DNA from: Cylindrodendrum hubeiense
Taxonomy: Eukaryota; Ascomycota; Sordariomycetes; Hypocreales; Nectriaceae
Direction of reading: 5' to 3'
NCBI GenBank assembly: GCA_014621425.1
Contig: JAANBB010000338.1
Coordinates: 1 to 45,367 of the forward strand
DNA length: 45,367 bases
In this document: positions 8,777-19,393 of the stretch, piece by piece
Layout: each line of letters opens with the position of its first letter
Position numbering within the stretch: the stretch's first letter is position 1
Notes under the pieces: generated by a model
Told to the model about the DNA's origin: nothing
Databases searched by the model: none
The model's input: only the letters and a program-made list of their open reading frames with translations
Program-made: the position numbers and the translations under genes

Positions 8777-11563
8777 TCAGAGTCCCAGCCACTCATAGTC
8801 CTTGTCTACCACAACCGTACTCTCCAGCCCCTCGGCATTACCAATGCTGATACCATAAGTTCCCTTGTCAACTTTCCATACGTTCTTCGCAACATCCCAA
8901 TGACTAAGAGCCTTCTTTAGATCTATTGCAATATCCACCTCCTTCGAAGCTCCAGGCTCAAGCGCTACCTTGGTAAGCCCTCTGAGTGATTTCGGACGCG
9001 ATACCGCCATCTCGATTGGTCGGACGTATACTTGGACTGCTTCTGCACCAGCCACGCTTCCAGTATTCTTCAAGTTCACCTTGACACTGAACTCCTCGTT
9101 CTTTTCGATGTTCTCGATCTTGCTGGGTTTGATGACCAAGCCGCTGTATTGGAAAGACGTGTAAGATAGACCAAAGCCGAAAGGATATCTGTGGTCAACT
9201 TCCGTCGTGTCGCGGCGATACCCGACTTCAAGTCCCTCACTCAGATGCAGGTCAATGGTACCATCGGCAGCTTGGGTGGCAGGGAAATGAGAAAATGAGC
9301 CGACATCCTCCAATCGCTTCGGCCACGTTGTAGCCAACTTTCCACTGGGATTCACCTTGCCCGAAAGAACATCCGCAATCGCTGCGCCACCTTCTTGTCC
9401 TAGATAGTGGGCGTGGATGATGGCATCTACATCCTCGACAAAGGAAGACACATCCAGAGGACCGCCGCTGTAAAGAACCACAATAGTCCGCTTGCTGACA
9501 GCTGCCACAGCCTTCACCATGGCAGCTTGGTTGCCAGGTAGGTAAATATCTGGCATATCTGAGCCTTCTCCTTCATGCTCGGAATTCCGACCCGCGAAGA
9601 CGATGGAGATGTCGGAGTCGGAAGCAATTGAGACAGCCTCCGCAATAGCGTCATCGTCCGAGTAGGCGTACTGGAAGCAGAGGCGCCCGATATGGGGAGC
9701 GGGCTCGTTGGGCTTTTGCTTTATAGAGGTCCAAGATTGAATGACAAGCTTGATGGAATAGGACTTGCCGGCTTCCATGGGGTGCGAGTAGGATTTTTCG
9801 AGCTTGAAGGATGCGAAGAGGAACTCTTCAGCGTTGCAGTTCGGGGAGGGTGCAGACAATACCTGATAAATCGATTAGCTTCTGCCCGGATATGTAGAAG
9901 GGTCAAATAGTTACCTCGGAGCCATCTATAAACAACTTAAAGGCGCCAGTTGTGTGTACACCAATAGTATGATTGCCAGTGGTTTCTGGCGTCAGGGTTG
10001 TACTCAACTCGTACCTGAAGCCAGCTGAATCCAAGCCAGGCTTGATATGACCGAGCATTGTAACCTGTCCATGGCTCTGGAACTCCTTGAGCGCAGGCAC
10101 ATCAGGCGACTTGTTGTTATAATAAGTAACATCAATCCCGTTCTTTCCATTCTCTGCTGTAATCAAGCTGGTGGGTATCGGTGGAAGAACCTTATTACAA
10201 CGAACACCGGCAGCGAACCGGACAAGGTCCGGCTGAGTGTGTGCAGCCTGAATACAATCCAATGGCTTCAGAACATATTGCGGGGGTGCAAGGGAGCTGC
10301 CTCCGCCACCCACCGGAGGGTCAACTGCTGGTTGTCCAACAATGGCAAGCTTGGGGGCTTTCTTTAGGTCTAGAGGCAGGGCCTGGTCCTTGTTTTTGAG
10401 CAGGACAATTCCCTCCGATGCGACCTGATGAGCGACGGAGACGGCTTCTTCATTGCTCAAGGCTGGCTTGCGATCGGAACCAGTCACTTTGTCGATCCAC
10501 TCTAGCATTTTGCGTGCGCACCGATCAATATGCTCCTCGGTGACTTGGCCCTCTTTGAGAGCTTTTAGAAGTCGGGGCCCACGGAATATGGATGGCCCAG
10601 GCATCTCCAGATCCTGGCCGGCTATAATCGATGCAGCTGTAGAGACAGTACCAAACCAGTCCGACTGGATGGCGCCGTCGTAACCCCATTCTCCTCGGAT
10701 GACCTTCTCAATGAGTGGCGTCTCTGAAGTATAAATACCGTTGACTTTGTTATAGCTTTTATGAGGTAGTTAGAATCATGTCCTTCGTTGGAAGGCTGGT
10801 AGGTAGAACTTACGAGGTCATAATGCAGACCGGGTTTGAATGGACAAGGAGCTCTTGGAAGGCAGAAAGGTAGAGCTCTCGGAGGGCGACGCCGCCAGTA
10901 GGATCAATGACATTATATGCCCTTCGGTAATCCTCGGCATCGTTGGCGACAAAATGCTTTGCACATGCACCAACTCCCTGTTGTTGGATGCCGTTGATCA
11001 TGGCGCCGCTCAACAAGCCGGTGAGATAGGGGTCCTCGCTGAAGTATTCAAAGTTTCGTCCGCAACGTGGGTCGCGATGCAAATTGACACCAGGGCCCAT
11101 GATAGTTGCTATGTCCTTCTCTCGCGCCTGACTGCCGAGTGCCTGACCAAGCCGATAGCTCAATTCCGGATTAAATGTAGCTCCAAAGCAGCTTGTGCTT
11201 GGGTAGCAGACTGTCTTGGGACCACCGCCTGCGAGGACATCGGCGACTGTGTCGCCGGCATCGATGGCCATGGCGTCCTTGACACCATTTACTCCCTCAG
11301 CCAACTATGCCGCATATCATTAGCCAAGTTCGTAATCAGTGGCTAGTTTTCCACTCCAGGAATCGAGGTGGGTTTACCTTGAGGGAGGGAATGTCCAGCC
11401 GGGGAATTCCTGCTGTGGTGGTAAATCCGGAGCCGGCGAGAAGAGATATCTTTTCTTCAATTGACAGCTGCGCCAACTGCGCGGCCACTTTCTCGCCATC
11501 GTAGGACAGAGAGACCCTCTCGGATGTCTCTGTAGAGTGGTCCATATTTGAATAAAGCTGCAA
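8777..11563 (-). CDS. GH3 beta-glucosidase with PA14 insert, probably intracellular
   Basis: Four exons: 11563-11378, 11304-10814, 10755-9915, 9862-8777 (introns of 73, 58 and 52 bp, all GT-AG); 867 residues. The N-terminal GH3 barrel holds GRNFEYFSEDPYLTG and the QSDWFG motif, whose Asp (about residue 258) is the family nucleophile. A PA14 carbohydrate-binding insert (about residues 395-545) sits inside the second GH3 domain, as in fungal PA14-type beta-glucosidases. SEHEGEGSDMPD lies in the acid/base region, and a fibronectin-III-like domain (RYPFGFGLSYTSF onward) ends the protein. There is no signal peptide, so a cytosolic role in cleaving imported cellobiose or glucosides is inferred. The usual DGPNGVRG block reads EGVNGVKD, a mild departure. 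Confidence 0.9.
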
Positions 11564-13220
11564 GTTTAAACTCAGAGTAAAATGGTTATCTCTACTTCAA
11601 CTAAACGGGATGAAGTGAATCGCTCCTGGGCAATATCATGAGTCCTGGCGATGTGTGCTTAGATCTCGTTCATTACAGTTGAATGTGAATGATTACTTAT
11701 AAGTCCCAACATAAAAGTCTCTTGGTATAGTGAATTTGGTCCACCTCCCGAAAGACATGCCGGATCACAGCTTGATCGTTCCGGGCTCACTAACCCACTT
11801 TCCGGACTTCCCGGGATCGCGGGGTCGTGGGGTCGCAGGGGCAAGTCGCATGACGTTAGTTTCACGATTGAGGTCAACGCCAAGTGGAGCTGTGTCGTTT
11901 GAGGCCGCATTACTTGCTCGCTGTCGCAACATTCACCTCCGAAACTAAAACATCTTCCCTGTCGCCCCAATCTAGATCATCGTTCTTTGTCCCGCACCAA
12001 TAGGGCCAGAGCAGCCCCAAAGGATACTTGCCTAAATAATAGAGTAGTTAGGCTAATTGAGTGCTCTCCCACGGCAAGTGGACACGGCACCGAACAGTGG
12101 GCTTCTACAGGTTCGCTAAATATTACCCACGCGCACCTAGGATCGCGAATTTGACTTGAAGACATATGGGGCTCAGCTCAAGCCTGGAGTAGTCACACAG
12201 GCCCATTGAGAGGCGTCTGAGATAATATCTCTTATGCACCCCATTCCTTGTGATGCAGAATCTTGACTTGCTAAGATGCTGCTGAAGCCACCTCGGTGCC
12301 CCGTACTAGTGCTTTTGGCAGCCACCCCAGGTTGAACCTATATTGAGGTTCGAGTATGGGGAAATGAACTTTTTGACTAAGTCATCGAGGTACTCAGATC
12401 CCTAGATTTGTTCCTGGAAGAGTGATTTGTTTTCGATATAGACTTTCATTTTCGCTCCGTAGAAAGCGATTAAATTACCTTTTACCACTCTTCTCTATTG
12501 TCATTCAAGGGGATGGCAGACAAACCTGATGTGGTCTCCCTAGAATAACTAGATGGTACACTCGAAGTTAAAGAGGGCATTCGGCTCTAGGAATCGGAGC
12601 GGAACATGACCTCCTACAAAGAGCTAAGACTCGATTCCTCGCGGCCATATCCAATGTCTTTTTCGCTTGGTTGATCTCTTCCATTACTCCCTAAATGTAC
12701 CATATGGACATACCAATGGGCTTTCTATACACCTGATTCAAGCTGTCCTTACCACAGCTTCAAAATTCGGATCCAGGGCTCCCGGTCTCAAGCTTCTGGG
12801 ATGTGGGTCTTCCGGGCCCGGAATCTGTTCGAGGCTCCGGAGACCTCCGGAGGCTGCCCTCTCATGATCTATAAGTCTGACCCTTAGATCAGCACTGGAT
12901 ATATATAAATTCAGAGTTTTTACCATATATCACCATCACTCGATATGACATGATTAGAGTCTGGAGCCTTGCTTAGTTGGCACATGAGACGCTGTAACTT
13001 TCTGCCTTCACTTATAACTATAAGCAGAGCAAAGATAAAATCCAAGTGATTGGGATTGTGTAAGTATTTAGGAGCCGAAAATATTCCCTTGGTGCTGTTT
13101 CTTGTGTGTTGAATCTTTTTTTTAATTGGAATGGAGGACAGTAGCCAGGCAGAGTGAGTACTAGCTGTTCATTTCCCCCAAAAGATGCGCCATTATGCTT
13201 GAGCATCTGAACTATTCTCA
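11564..13220. other. Intergenic region upstream of the GH3 gene
   Basis: No gene supported. The proximal part is the promoter of the minus-strand GH3 gene. Bases 12833-12853 contain two close palindromes (CTCCGGAG and CCTCCGGAGG), the kind of CGG-containing inverted repeat bound by zinc-cluster regulators, but without a clear target. The rest is unremarkable. Confidence 0.4.
11819..11832. promoter_or_regulatory. Candidate pair of CreA/CRE1 sites upstream of the GH3 gene
   Basis: GCGGGG (11819-11824) and GTGGGG (11827-11832) both fit the SYGGRG consensus of the fungal carbon-catabolite repressor and lie about 260 bp upstream of the beta-glucosidase start. Paired close sites are the form usually considered functional. 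The motif is short, so chance occurrence is possible. Confidence 0.3.
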
Positions 13221-14114
13221 TCATCCCGTTTGCCCTATACCCCCTTCAACTAAACTCACGCAAGCAACCGCTGTTCCAGCCGCCAGCATTCCCAATATTA
13301 ACATCTGCAAGCCCTCCCAAATGCAGCGCCAACCCAATCCCTCGCCTCTTAGAACCCAGCTCTTCCCTGAGCCAAACGTGAACAGTGCGACGAGACAAAG
13401 GCAAATACTCAAACGTAGACCTAATCCGACAGTAGCAGCAAAGAAGTACGGACATAGTGGGATGATGCCGCCAATTGTGTAGCCGAGTGATATGGAGAGG
13501 CCGGAAAGAACGGGAGAGATTGGGAGGGGATCGGTGGTCGAGGCAGAGAGCTTGTCGTTGTAGGATTGTAGGCTAGCAGCGGTGCGAACCGCTCTACTGG
13601 GTTCATCTTGTAGAGTTGTGAGGATTGTTGATATGATCGCCGGAGGGAGGTCTAGAGGTTCAAGATGTTGGCGTATAAGCTCCTCTGTATTGCCACTGGC
13701 CTTCTCTGCGACATCCAGGCTGGTGCTACTCTCGCTATTCCCATCGTAGCTGAGCATCCCTCTCGCCTCCTCCTCGTCATCGACGTCGCTTTGTTGTTGG
13801 CTAGGCCTTTGCGGTTGGGGTATCTCATCTCGAGCAGCCAAGTAACCCCCAATGCCCATGCTGATGCAACCAGCACATAGCTCCGCCAAACCACCAGAGA
13901 TGACGGTGTCGGTGTTCCCGAGGGAGCTGAGCCCCGCGGTCAGGGCGAAGGGAACGGTCAATCCATCTGAGAACCCGAGGGTGAAGTCGGAGAGGAAGCG
14001 GGTGAGGGACGGGCTCTGTGACGGCTTCATTTGGTTGCTGCTTTTCGAGATAGCAAAGGAAGATGGGAAAGGTATGAGCGACAGGGTCTCAATCCCAGAG
14101 CTCTCTGAGCTCAT
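13221..14114 (-). CDS. CCC1: CCC1/VIT-family vacuolar iron/manganese transporter
   Basis: Single exon, 297 residues. FLSDFTLGFSDGLTVPFALTAGLSSLG is the typical first membrane segment of the VIT1/CCC1 (DUF125) family, followed by a second segment with GGLAELCAGCISMGIGGYLAARDE. A polar, acidic cytosolic metal-binding loop spans about residues 100-190. ISLGYTIGGIIPLCPYFFAA and two further membrane segments close the protein. Members move cytosolic iron or manganese into the vacuole. The open frame extends upstream to 14342, but the start at 14114 (MSSESSG) gives the usual short polar N-terminus; the upstream part reads as non-coding. Confidence 0.85.
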   Translation of the reverse strand: MSSESSGIETLSLIPFPSSFAISKSSNQMKPSQSPSLTRFLSDFTLGFSDGLTVPFALTAGLSSLGNTDTVISGGLAELCAGCISMGIGGYLAARDEIPQPQRPSQQQSDVDDEEEARGMLSYDGNSESSTSLDVAEKASGNTEELIRQHLEPLDLPPAIISTILTTLQDEPSRAVRTAASLQSYNDKLSASTTDPLPISPVLSGLSISLGYTIGGIIPLCPYFFAATVGLGLRLSICLCLVALFTFGSGKSWVLRGEGLGWRCIWEGLQMLILGMLAAGTAVACVSLVEGGIGQTG

Positions 14115-14804
14115 GGATAAAACGCACGGCAGGCTGTTCCGGAGCTTCCAGCCACATAGCGGCGATCCACATGTAAGCTCACTTTCTACATGCCTCTTCG
14201 GTCCGTCCATAAGGACCCTCGGTGACGATCTTGGATAGGCCTCACATCCTTCCCGCCATCTCGGCATCTTGCTGCCGTCCAGCCCATGCACCAGAACGGC
14301 AGGGGTTGAGAAACAGTCCCCGCAACCCTGTGAAGCATGCATACTGCTCCATTATCGGCTTAACAACGCCCACAATCTCATTCGCCTCCTCCGGGCTGCC
14401 CTGGATCGATGGCAGCGGAGCCCCTGCGGGTGGCGTTCCCGGGGAAGGTGGTAAAGCCACAACCGACGGACGTTGAGGCACGTGGGTGGGGAATTGTTGC
14501 TGGGATGAAGCTTGTGTGCCGATCTTCCATCGACTTGGCGACTTGGCGAGATCGCGCGCATACGTCATCCGTGCGAATAACTTCAAGACTTTGCTTATTT
14601 CTGCATGTCATCTGTACTTTCAATCACATTCTCGGTTCAATCACATTCTGGGCGAGCTGCATGATGGTGGGAATTAGTGTGTTGTCACCTGTAATTACAT
14701 GCTTAATTGTAAATGTCGCTAATTGCTTTTCAACTATTATTCTTCTACAGAGTGGATTCCATCTATGTACAAGCCTAGCAACCTAGCAACAAAAGTACAG
14801 CTAC
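14115..14804. other. Region between the CCC1-like gene and the acid phosphatase
   Basis: It contains the promoter of the minus-strand CCC1-like gene and the 3' flank of the acid phosphatase. A minus-strand open frame at 14586-14242 (114 codons, Pro-rich middle, then a helical-looking segment PEEANEIVGVVKPIMEQY) might be a small gene. I do not recognise it, and it overlaps the likely promoter. Confidence 0.3.
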
Positions 14805-16142
14805 TTATTCGACAGGGGCATAGCCCTTGGGGGGGCTAAGACCGTCGGGCACCTGGATGGTATCCTTGTAGTACGTGGGCGCGTGGCTCTTCTTCCACTC
14901 CTCCTTCACGGGTCCGTAGACCTTTCGGCCGGAAAAGCTCTTATCAAGGTCCAGGTTGGGCGCAGGGTACCGGGCATTGCCGCCGTCGGTATTGAAGACG
15001 CCGGCGTACGAGTAGTTCCAGAACATGTTCGCAAACGTCTTCTCGGACTTCCACTTGCGGATCTTGTCGCCCGTCTTCTTAGCGACTAGACTAAAGACGT
15101 TGGCGCCGACGTCCCAGCGACCCAGGGTGGGAAGACCCCAGTTGGCCTGGACGGTGGCGATTTCCGAGTAGTGGTTGTAGAAGCTCTTATCGGTGGTACC
15201 GACAAGGTGCTTGGGGATGACATCGCCAACAAGGATGGCGAGGATGTTGTTCTGCAGAGCGTAGGTCTCGTTCTCATCCCAGGTGATCAGGACGAGGGTG
15301 TTGTCCATGAAGTGCTTGTCCTCCATGAGGGGTCCGAGGAAAGAACGGCACCAAGCACCGGCAACAGTAGCGGAGGTGTCGTGGCCGTCAGAAGTCATGT
15401 TGGGGGTGATGAACATCCACTGGGGCAGCTTGTTCGCCTTGAGATCCTTGTGGAACATGGAGCGCTTGGTATCGATCATGGAGAGGTTCTTGATCTGCGA
15501 CAGACGCTGCTCAGAGCTGGCGACCTTGTCGACCAGAACGGCGGGGTTGTGCTTTCGCACGTAGTCGTTGGCGCCGTTCTCCTGGTTCACCCAGCTGTAG
15601 CCCTCGAAACCGGAGTAGGGCATGTCCTCCTGGTACATTCCCCAGGAGACACCACGCTGCTCGAGCAGATCGATGACGGTGGTGATGTTGGAGGCAGCTC
15701 GGTTGAAGTCATCGTTCTGCATGCCAAAGTAGTCACCGGCAATGGCGGCCAGGTAGTTGGGCTCGGAAGGATGGGTGACGCCGAAGTAGTTGGAGAGCGT
15801 GATGCCCTTGGAGGCGAACCAGGCAAAGTTGGCTGGATGAATGTTAGCATGAGGCTGCCTTGAAGGCGGGATGAGCAATCACTTACGGTCACCAATGGCC
15901 TTGTCATAGTTCTCATTCTCGAAGTAGATAATGGCAATGCGGTCGAAAGCCTTGCCCTTCACCTTGCTGGTAGGGCTGCTCGTCTTGGCAGTGGCAGCGG
16001 CGGCAGCAACCTCGGCGGTACCAGTAGCAGTGTACTTGGTCTCCCATCCGGTTACTTGGGAGGGCTTGTTATAACTCGCCTTGCGAGGACTAGCAACAGC
16101 AAGTCCGGCGACAGCCAGGACGGTGGCGGCTTTGAACAACAT
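14805..16142 (-). CDS. Secreted acid phosphatase (phosphoesterase family)
   Basis: Two exons, 16142-15887 and 15832-14805, separated by a 54-bp GT-AG intron; 427 residues. A signal peptide (MLFKAATVLAVAGLAVASP) precedes an Ala/Thr-rich stretch. The phosphoesterase domain begins at FDRIAIIYFENENYD, where ENENYD matches the ENxxYD metal-binding signature. It continues with HPSEPNYLAAIAGDYFG, MFITPNMTSDGHD and LVLITWDENE, all characteristic of the fungal phosphate-repressible acid phosphatase/phospholipase-C-like phosphoesterase family (PF04185). The enzyme would release phosphate from organic esters outside the cell or in the wall. Joining the exons restores IGD-P-NFAWFASKGI, which supports the intron. 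Candidate phosphate-response sites lie upstream. Confidence 0.92.
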
Positions 16143-16742
16143 CTTGGTGAGCTGGTGGCAGTTCAGCTGGAAAATTTACCGATGATGCAAATAGCTAGAA
16201 GTCGACTTCCACCACGGGAACACTGAGGTTCATATCAACACCGTCTATTATTCCCACGGTCTCACAGAATGCGGTTCACTGCGGCGAAGCCAACACGTTC
16301 ATGGATCTGCTTCCGACTTCCGGGCCCAGTTCACACGCCATCTCCACCCTCGGTCAACGAAAGTTCTATGGTCTTAGGTGACGCTTGAGCTTGCATCCAA
16401 CTAAGCTTCTTCTCCATGGGTCAGATCCCAATCCTTCTTCCAGCGCATGCACGTGCGGTCGAGGTTCAGAGCGTGTGGAGTGGCACACGCGGCGCTCGCG
16501 TGCCGTCTGATCCGGCGCGGAGGATGCAGATCCCAACTCCACCAAAAAGTCCCGGCAATGTGAGCCCGTGTGCACCGGATACGAACGATGTCACCTAATG
16601 CCGATTCACATGATTGTGACTGGCTGCCGTGCCTAACATGGCGGTCTCTCTGGGGAGTACCTCTTTCGCCTTCCGGATTCATCTGAGTCGGACAAGAAGT
16701 TTGCTTAGTTTGAAATGGTGAACTGCGACTGCTGACGATGCC
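16143..16742. other. Divergent promoter region, acid phosphatase / multicopper oxidase
   Basis: About 600 bp shared by two divergently transcribed genes. No coding region is supported. Two PHO4-like sites are listed separately; nothing else stands out. Confidence 0.5.
16294..16455. promoter_or_regulatory. Candidate NUC-1/PHO4 sites
   Basis: CACGTT (16294-16299) and CACGTG (16450-16455) both match the CACGTK core bound by the bHLH phosphate regulators PHO4 (yeast) and NUC-1 (Neurospora). They lie 150-310 bp upstream of the acid phosphatase start, where such sites occur in phosphate-repressible phosphatase promoters. Function is inferred from position and gene identity. Confidence 0.4.
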
Positions 16743-18875
16743 ATGGACGAGGCGACGACAAAAAATGCGGAAGCTATGAGCGACCAAGTATGTCAAGACC
16801 AAGATAGCCACGAAAGGATGGCGATGTTGGTCGATGAACCTGATCACGCGACTCGTGTGAGTTCTTCGGATGACGATCGAGCTCTCGAGGAGCAGCCATT
16901 CCTCAAAGCTCACGAGGACTCTGGCCATGACGAGGAAGATAGCCCAAAGAAGCGATCATTATGGAGTCATTGGCGAATGGGGCTGTTTGTCTTTCTAGCC
17001 ATTGCTTCAATCCTCGCTCTCGCAGCTCTCACATTGGGGTTCCAGCGCAGCTCAGCGTCCACATCGCACGGCAATGGCCATGAAGCCCCTCAACAACCAG
17101 AGGTCTCACCATCAGCAGACGCCATCTACTACCACGAAGACATTCCCAAGATACCTCAACTTCGCAACTCCGAAGAATATGTTCTCTCCCAAGCATGGGA
17201 CTTCGCCGCGCCTCCTACCACGCGCGAATATAACTGGACGATCGTCTCCGCTACCCTCAACCCGGACGGAGTCTACCGTCCGATGATCCTCATCAACAAC
17301 CAATACCCAGGGCCTTTGGTCGAATGCAACGAAGGCGACACCATCATCGTCCATGTTAATAATCAAGCGGTCAACGCGACGGCCATCCACTTCCATGGCA
17401 TGTTCCAAAACGGCACCAACAACATGGATGGCACCGTGGGAATAACGCAATGCGCAATCGCCCCCAAGTCATCCTTCACTTACAAATTCGATGTGAAAGG
17501 GCAGTCAGGTACATACTGGTATCATGCGCATCATAGCGCGCAAGCGTCAGATGGACTCTTAGGTCCAATGGTCATACACTCGCCACAGGAGCGGAAGCTT
17601 CAGAAGCTGGAGTATGCGACTGACCGAGTGGTGATGGTTCAGGACCACTATCACAACTTGACCTCAGACCTCCTGATGGAATACCTGGGTCCCGACCAAG
17701 AAAATGACGAGCCTGTACCCGAAAATGCACTCATCAATGGCCGTGGCTTCCGGGATTGTGCGGACTTCGAAGGCTGGCCATGCGACAGCAGCAACCGCTC
17801 GACGCCGACATTCGATCTCGCCGCTGGAAAACGGCACAGATTACGCATCATCAACGTGGGCGCATTCGCAGAATTCCAGATCCAGTTTGACGAACATCCC
17901 TTCTATGTGACGGAAGTCGACGGCACGGATGTCCACCCTGAGCCATTTCACCGGCTGAACATCCTCCCTGCACAGCGATACAGCGTCGTAATCGAGACGA
18001 ACGTCACAACTGCGTCGGAATTTTGGATGAGATCTAGGATGGTGACGCATTGCTTCACAAGACCGAATAAATATCTCCAACCCGAGATCAGGGCGGTCAT
18101 CAGATACACTTCTCCCGAGCTGGAGCCGTCGCTGAATGAGCCGACAAGCAAGGAGTGGCCCGAGGCAATCGAGGTCATCTGCCGCGACCTCAACACCAGC
18201 CTCCTTCATCCCGTGGAGGCTATATCACCACCTCCTGCAGATGACTTCGTATTTCTACGCGCCAACTTTGAGATTGGGGCGTGGCGCCTGGCGAGAGGAT
18301 TCTTCAACGACTCATCCTGGCACGCAAATGCAACACATCCATCTCTGCACCGCTTCCTCGACTCCGAGGTTGAGAACACCTCACTGAAGAGCCCCATCGG
18401 TATCAATGAACTGGCATTCAATCGCCAGACAGAGATGGTTCTCCAAACAACCGGAATCCGTACTATCGACATCTCAATCAACAACTTCGACGACGGCGCG
18501 CACCCTTTTCATCTTCACGGGCACAATTTCTTCGTCCTTGTACAGGGAAGCAGTGGCTACCCTCCTACTGAGGCTGAATTACCCAATTTTCTCGAGGAGC
18601 ACGGGTTGTTGGAGAATCCACTACGGCGCGATACTGTAACGATTGAAGGATACGCATGGGCAATTATCCGGGTTACTCTTGACAACCCGGGTCTCTGGGC
18701 CTTCCACTGCCACAATACATGGCATGCCGAGTCGGGCATGTTGATGCAGTTCCTAGTTCGCTCTGATGTTGTAAACGGGTGGAAAGTTGAACCGGAACAG
18801 AGAGAGATGTGTAAGCGGGAGGGTGTTGACACAGGAATGCGACCGGACGACAGCATTTGGTTTGGACAATTTTAG
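16743..18875 (+). CDS. Membrane-anchored multicopper oxidase (laccase/ferroxidase-like)
   Basis: Intronless, 710 residues. All four copper-binding signatures are present in order: HFHG (about residue 218), WYHAHHSAQ (about 258), HPFHLHGH (about 587) and HCHNTWHAESGM (about 654, with an axial Met for type-1 copper). Three cupredoxin domains are therefore intact. The N-terminus is unusual: about 75 acidic, Ser-rich cytosolic residues, then one hydrophobic span (about 80-100, MGLFVFLAIASILALAALTL) and no cleavable signal, suggesting a type II anchored enzyme facing the lumen or outside. Yeast FET3 has its anchor at the C-terminus instead. Many N-glycosylation sequons follow the anchor. Substrate (Fe2+, phenols, ascorbate-like) cannot be told from sequence. 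Confidence 0.9.
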   Translation: MDEATTKNAEAMSDQVCQDQDSHERMAMLVDEPDHATRVSSSDDDRALEEQPFLKAHEDSGHDEEDSPKKRSLWSHWRMGLFVFLAIASILALAALTLGFQRSSASTSHGNGHEAPQQPEVSPSADAIYYHEDIPKIPQLRNSEEYVLSQAWDFAAPPTTREYNWTIVSATLNPDGVYRPMILINNQYPGPLVECNEGDTIIVHVNNQAVNATAIHFHGMFQNGTNNMDGTVGITQCAIAPKSSFTYKFDVKGQSGTYWYHAHHSAQASDGLLGPMVIHSPQERKLQKLEYATDRVVMVQDHYHNLTSDLLMEYLGPDQENDEPVPENALINGRGFRDCADFEGWPCDSSNRSTPTFDLAAGKRHRLRIINVGAFAEFQIQFDEHPFYVTEVDGTDVHPEPFHRLNILPAQRYSVVIETNVTTASEFWMRSRMVTHCFTRPNKYLQPEIRAVIRYTSPELEPSLNEPTSKEWPEAIEVICRDLNTSLLHPVEAISPPPADDFVFLRANFEIGAWRLARGFFNDSSWHANATHPSLHRFLDSEVENTSLKSPIGINELAFNRQTEMVLQTTGIRTIDISINNFDDGAHPFHLHGHNFFVLVQGSSGYPPTEAELPNFLEEHGLLENPLRRDTVTIEGYAWAIIRVTLDNPGLWAFHCHNTWHAESGMLMQFLVRSDVVNGWKVEPEQREMCKREGVDTGMRPDDSIWFGQF

Positions 18876-19170
18876 ACGCGGAACAAATGCTCTTACACTT
18901 GTACATAGAGAGAAATCCAGGCCGTCTGTATATCTTTACGATTTTTCATCTTGAAGCCGAGCATGAGCAAGTAATTTCCAAGTGAGCATCTCGCAAAATG
19001 ATGGCCAGATACGTAGATTGCTTGTGCTAGACTTACAACATGGCGCGTCATGGGTGGGTCTGACTGTCAACAGATGGGGATACAAGATGGGTGAAATGAA
19101 GACGTGTGGGCAAGCGAACAAAACAAAAAAGACAAAACCAACATAAGTCAGGAAGAGATCAAACGGTACC
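18876..19170. other. 3' flank of the multicopper oxidase
   Basis: Nothing recognisable apart from the presumed 3' untranslated region. Confidence 0.4.
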
Positions 19171-19393
19171 AAAAACAACATCATGTATGCAACAGTAGCG
19201 ATGGGGTTCGAACTCATAACCATTCGACTCAACTCAAGCCCAAAACGGCAAAAGCGAAGGCAACCCGAAGGTGGCGGGGTTTGTGGTTCATAGCTGACGA
19301 CCACCGGAAGTGATCAGTCGGCCAAAAGGACGGTTGTTTGTTTGTGGCTACTTCGCTGGAAGGGTAGCTATTGTTTTGATACATAGGGTCTTG
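19171..19393 (-). ncRNA. RNA-like unit, dispersed copy 8 (putative Pol III transcript)
   Basis: A solitary member of the 5.5-8.2 kb family, about 11 kb away and in the same orientation. Minus-strand A box CAGCGAAGTAGC (19358-19347), closing complement at plus 19253-19259 with 19351-19357, and a hairpin with one mismatch and a UUCG loop (GCAACC 19260-19265 with GGTGGC 19270-19275). The B box is GAGTTCGAACCCC (19215-19203), and a T5 run lies at 19175-19171, about 30 bases downstream. Being isolated, it helps define the ends of the conserved unit. Confidence 0.6.

Noticed and set aside
14242..14586. 114-codon minus-strand frame as a firm gene
   Set aside because: Unrecognised, Pro-rich and overlapping the CCC1-like promoter; kept only as a remark.
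15171..15863. 230-codon plus-strand frame opposite the acid phosphatase
   Set aside because: Antisense shadow of a well-supported enzyme with strong GC third-position bias.
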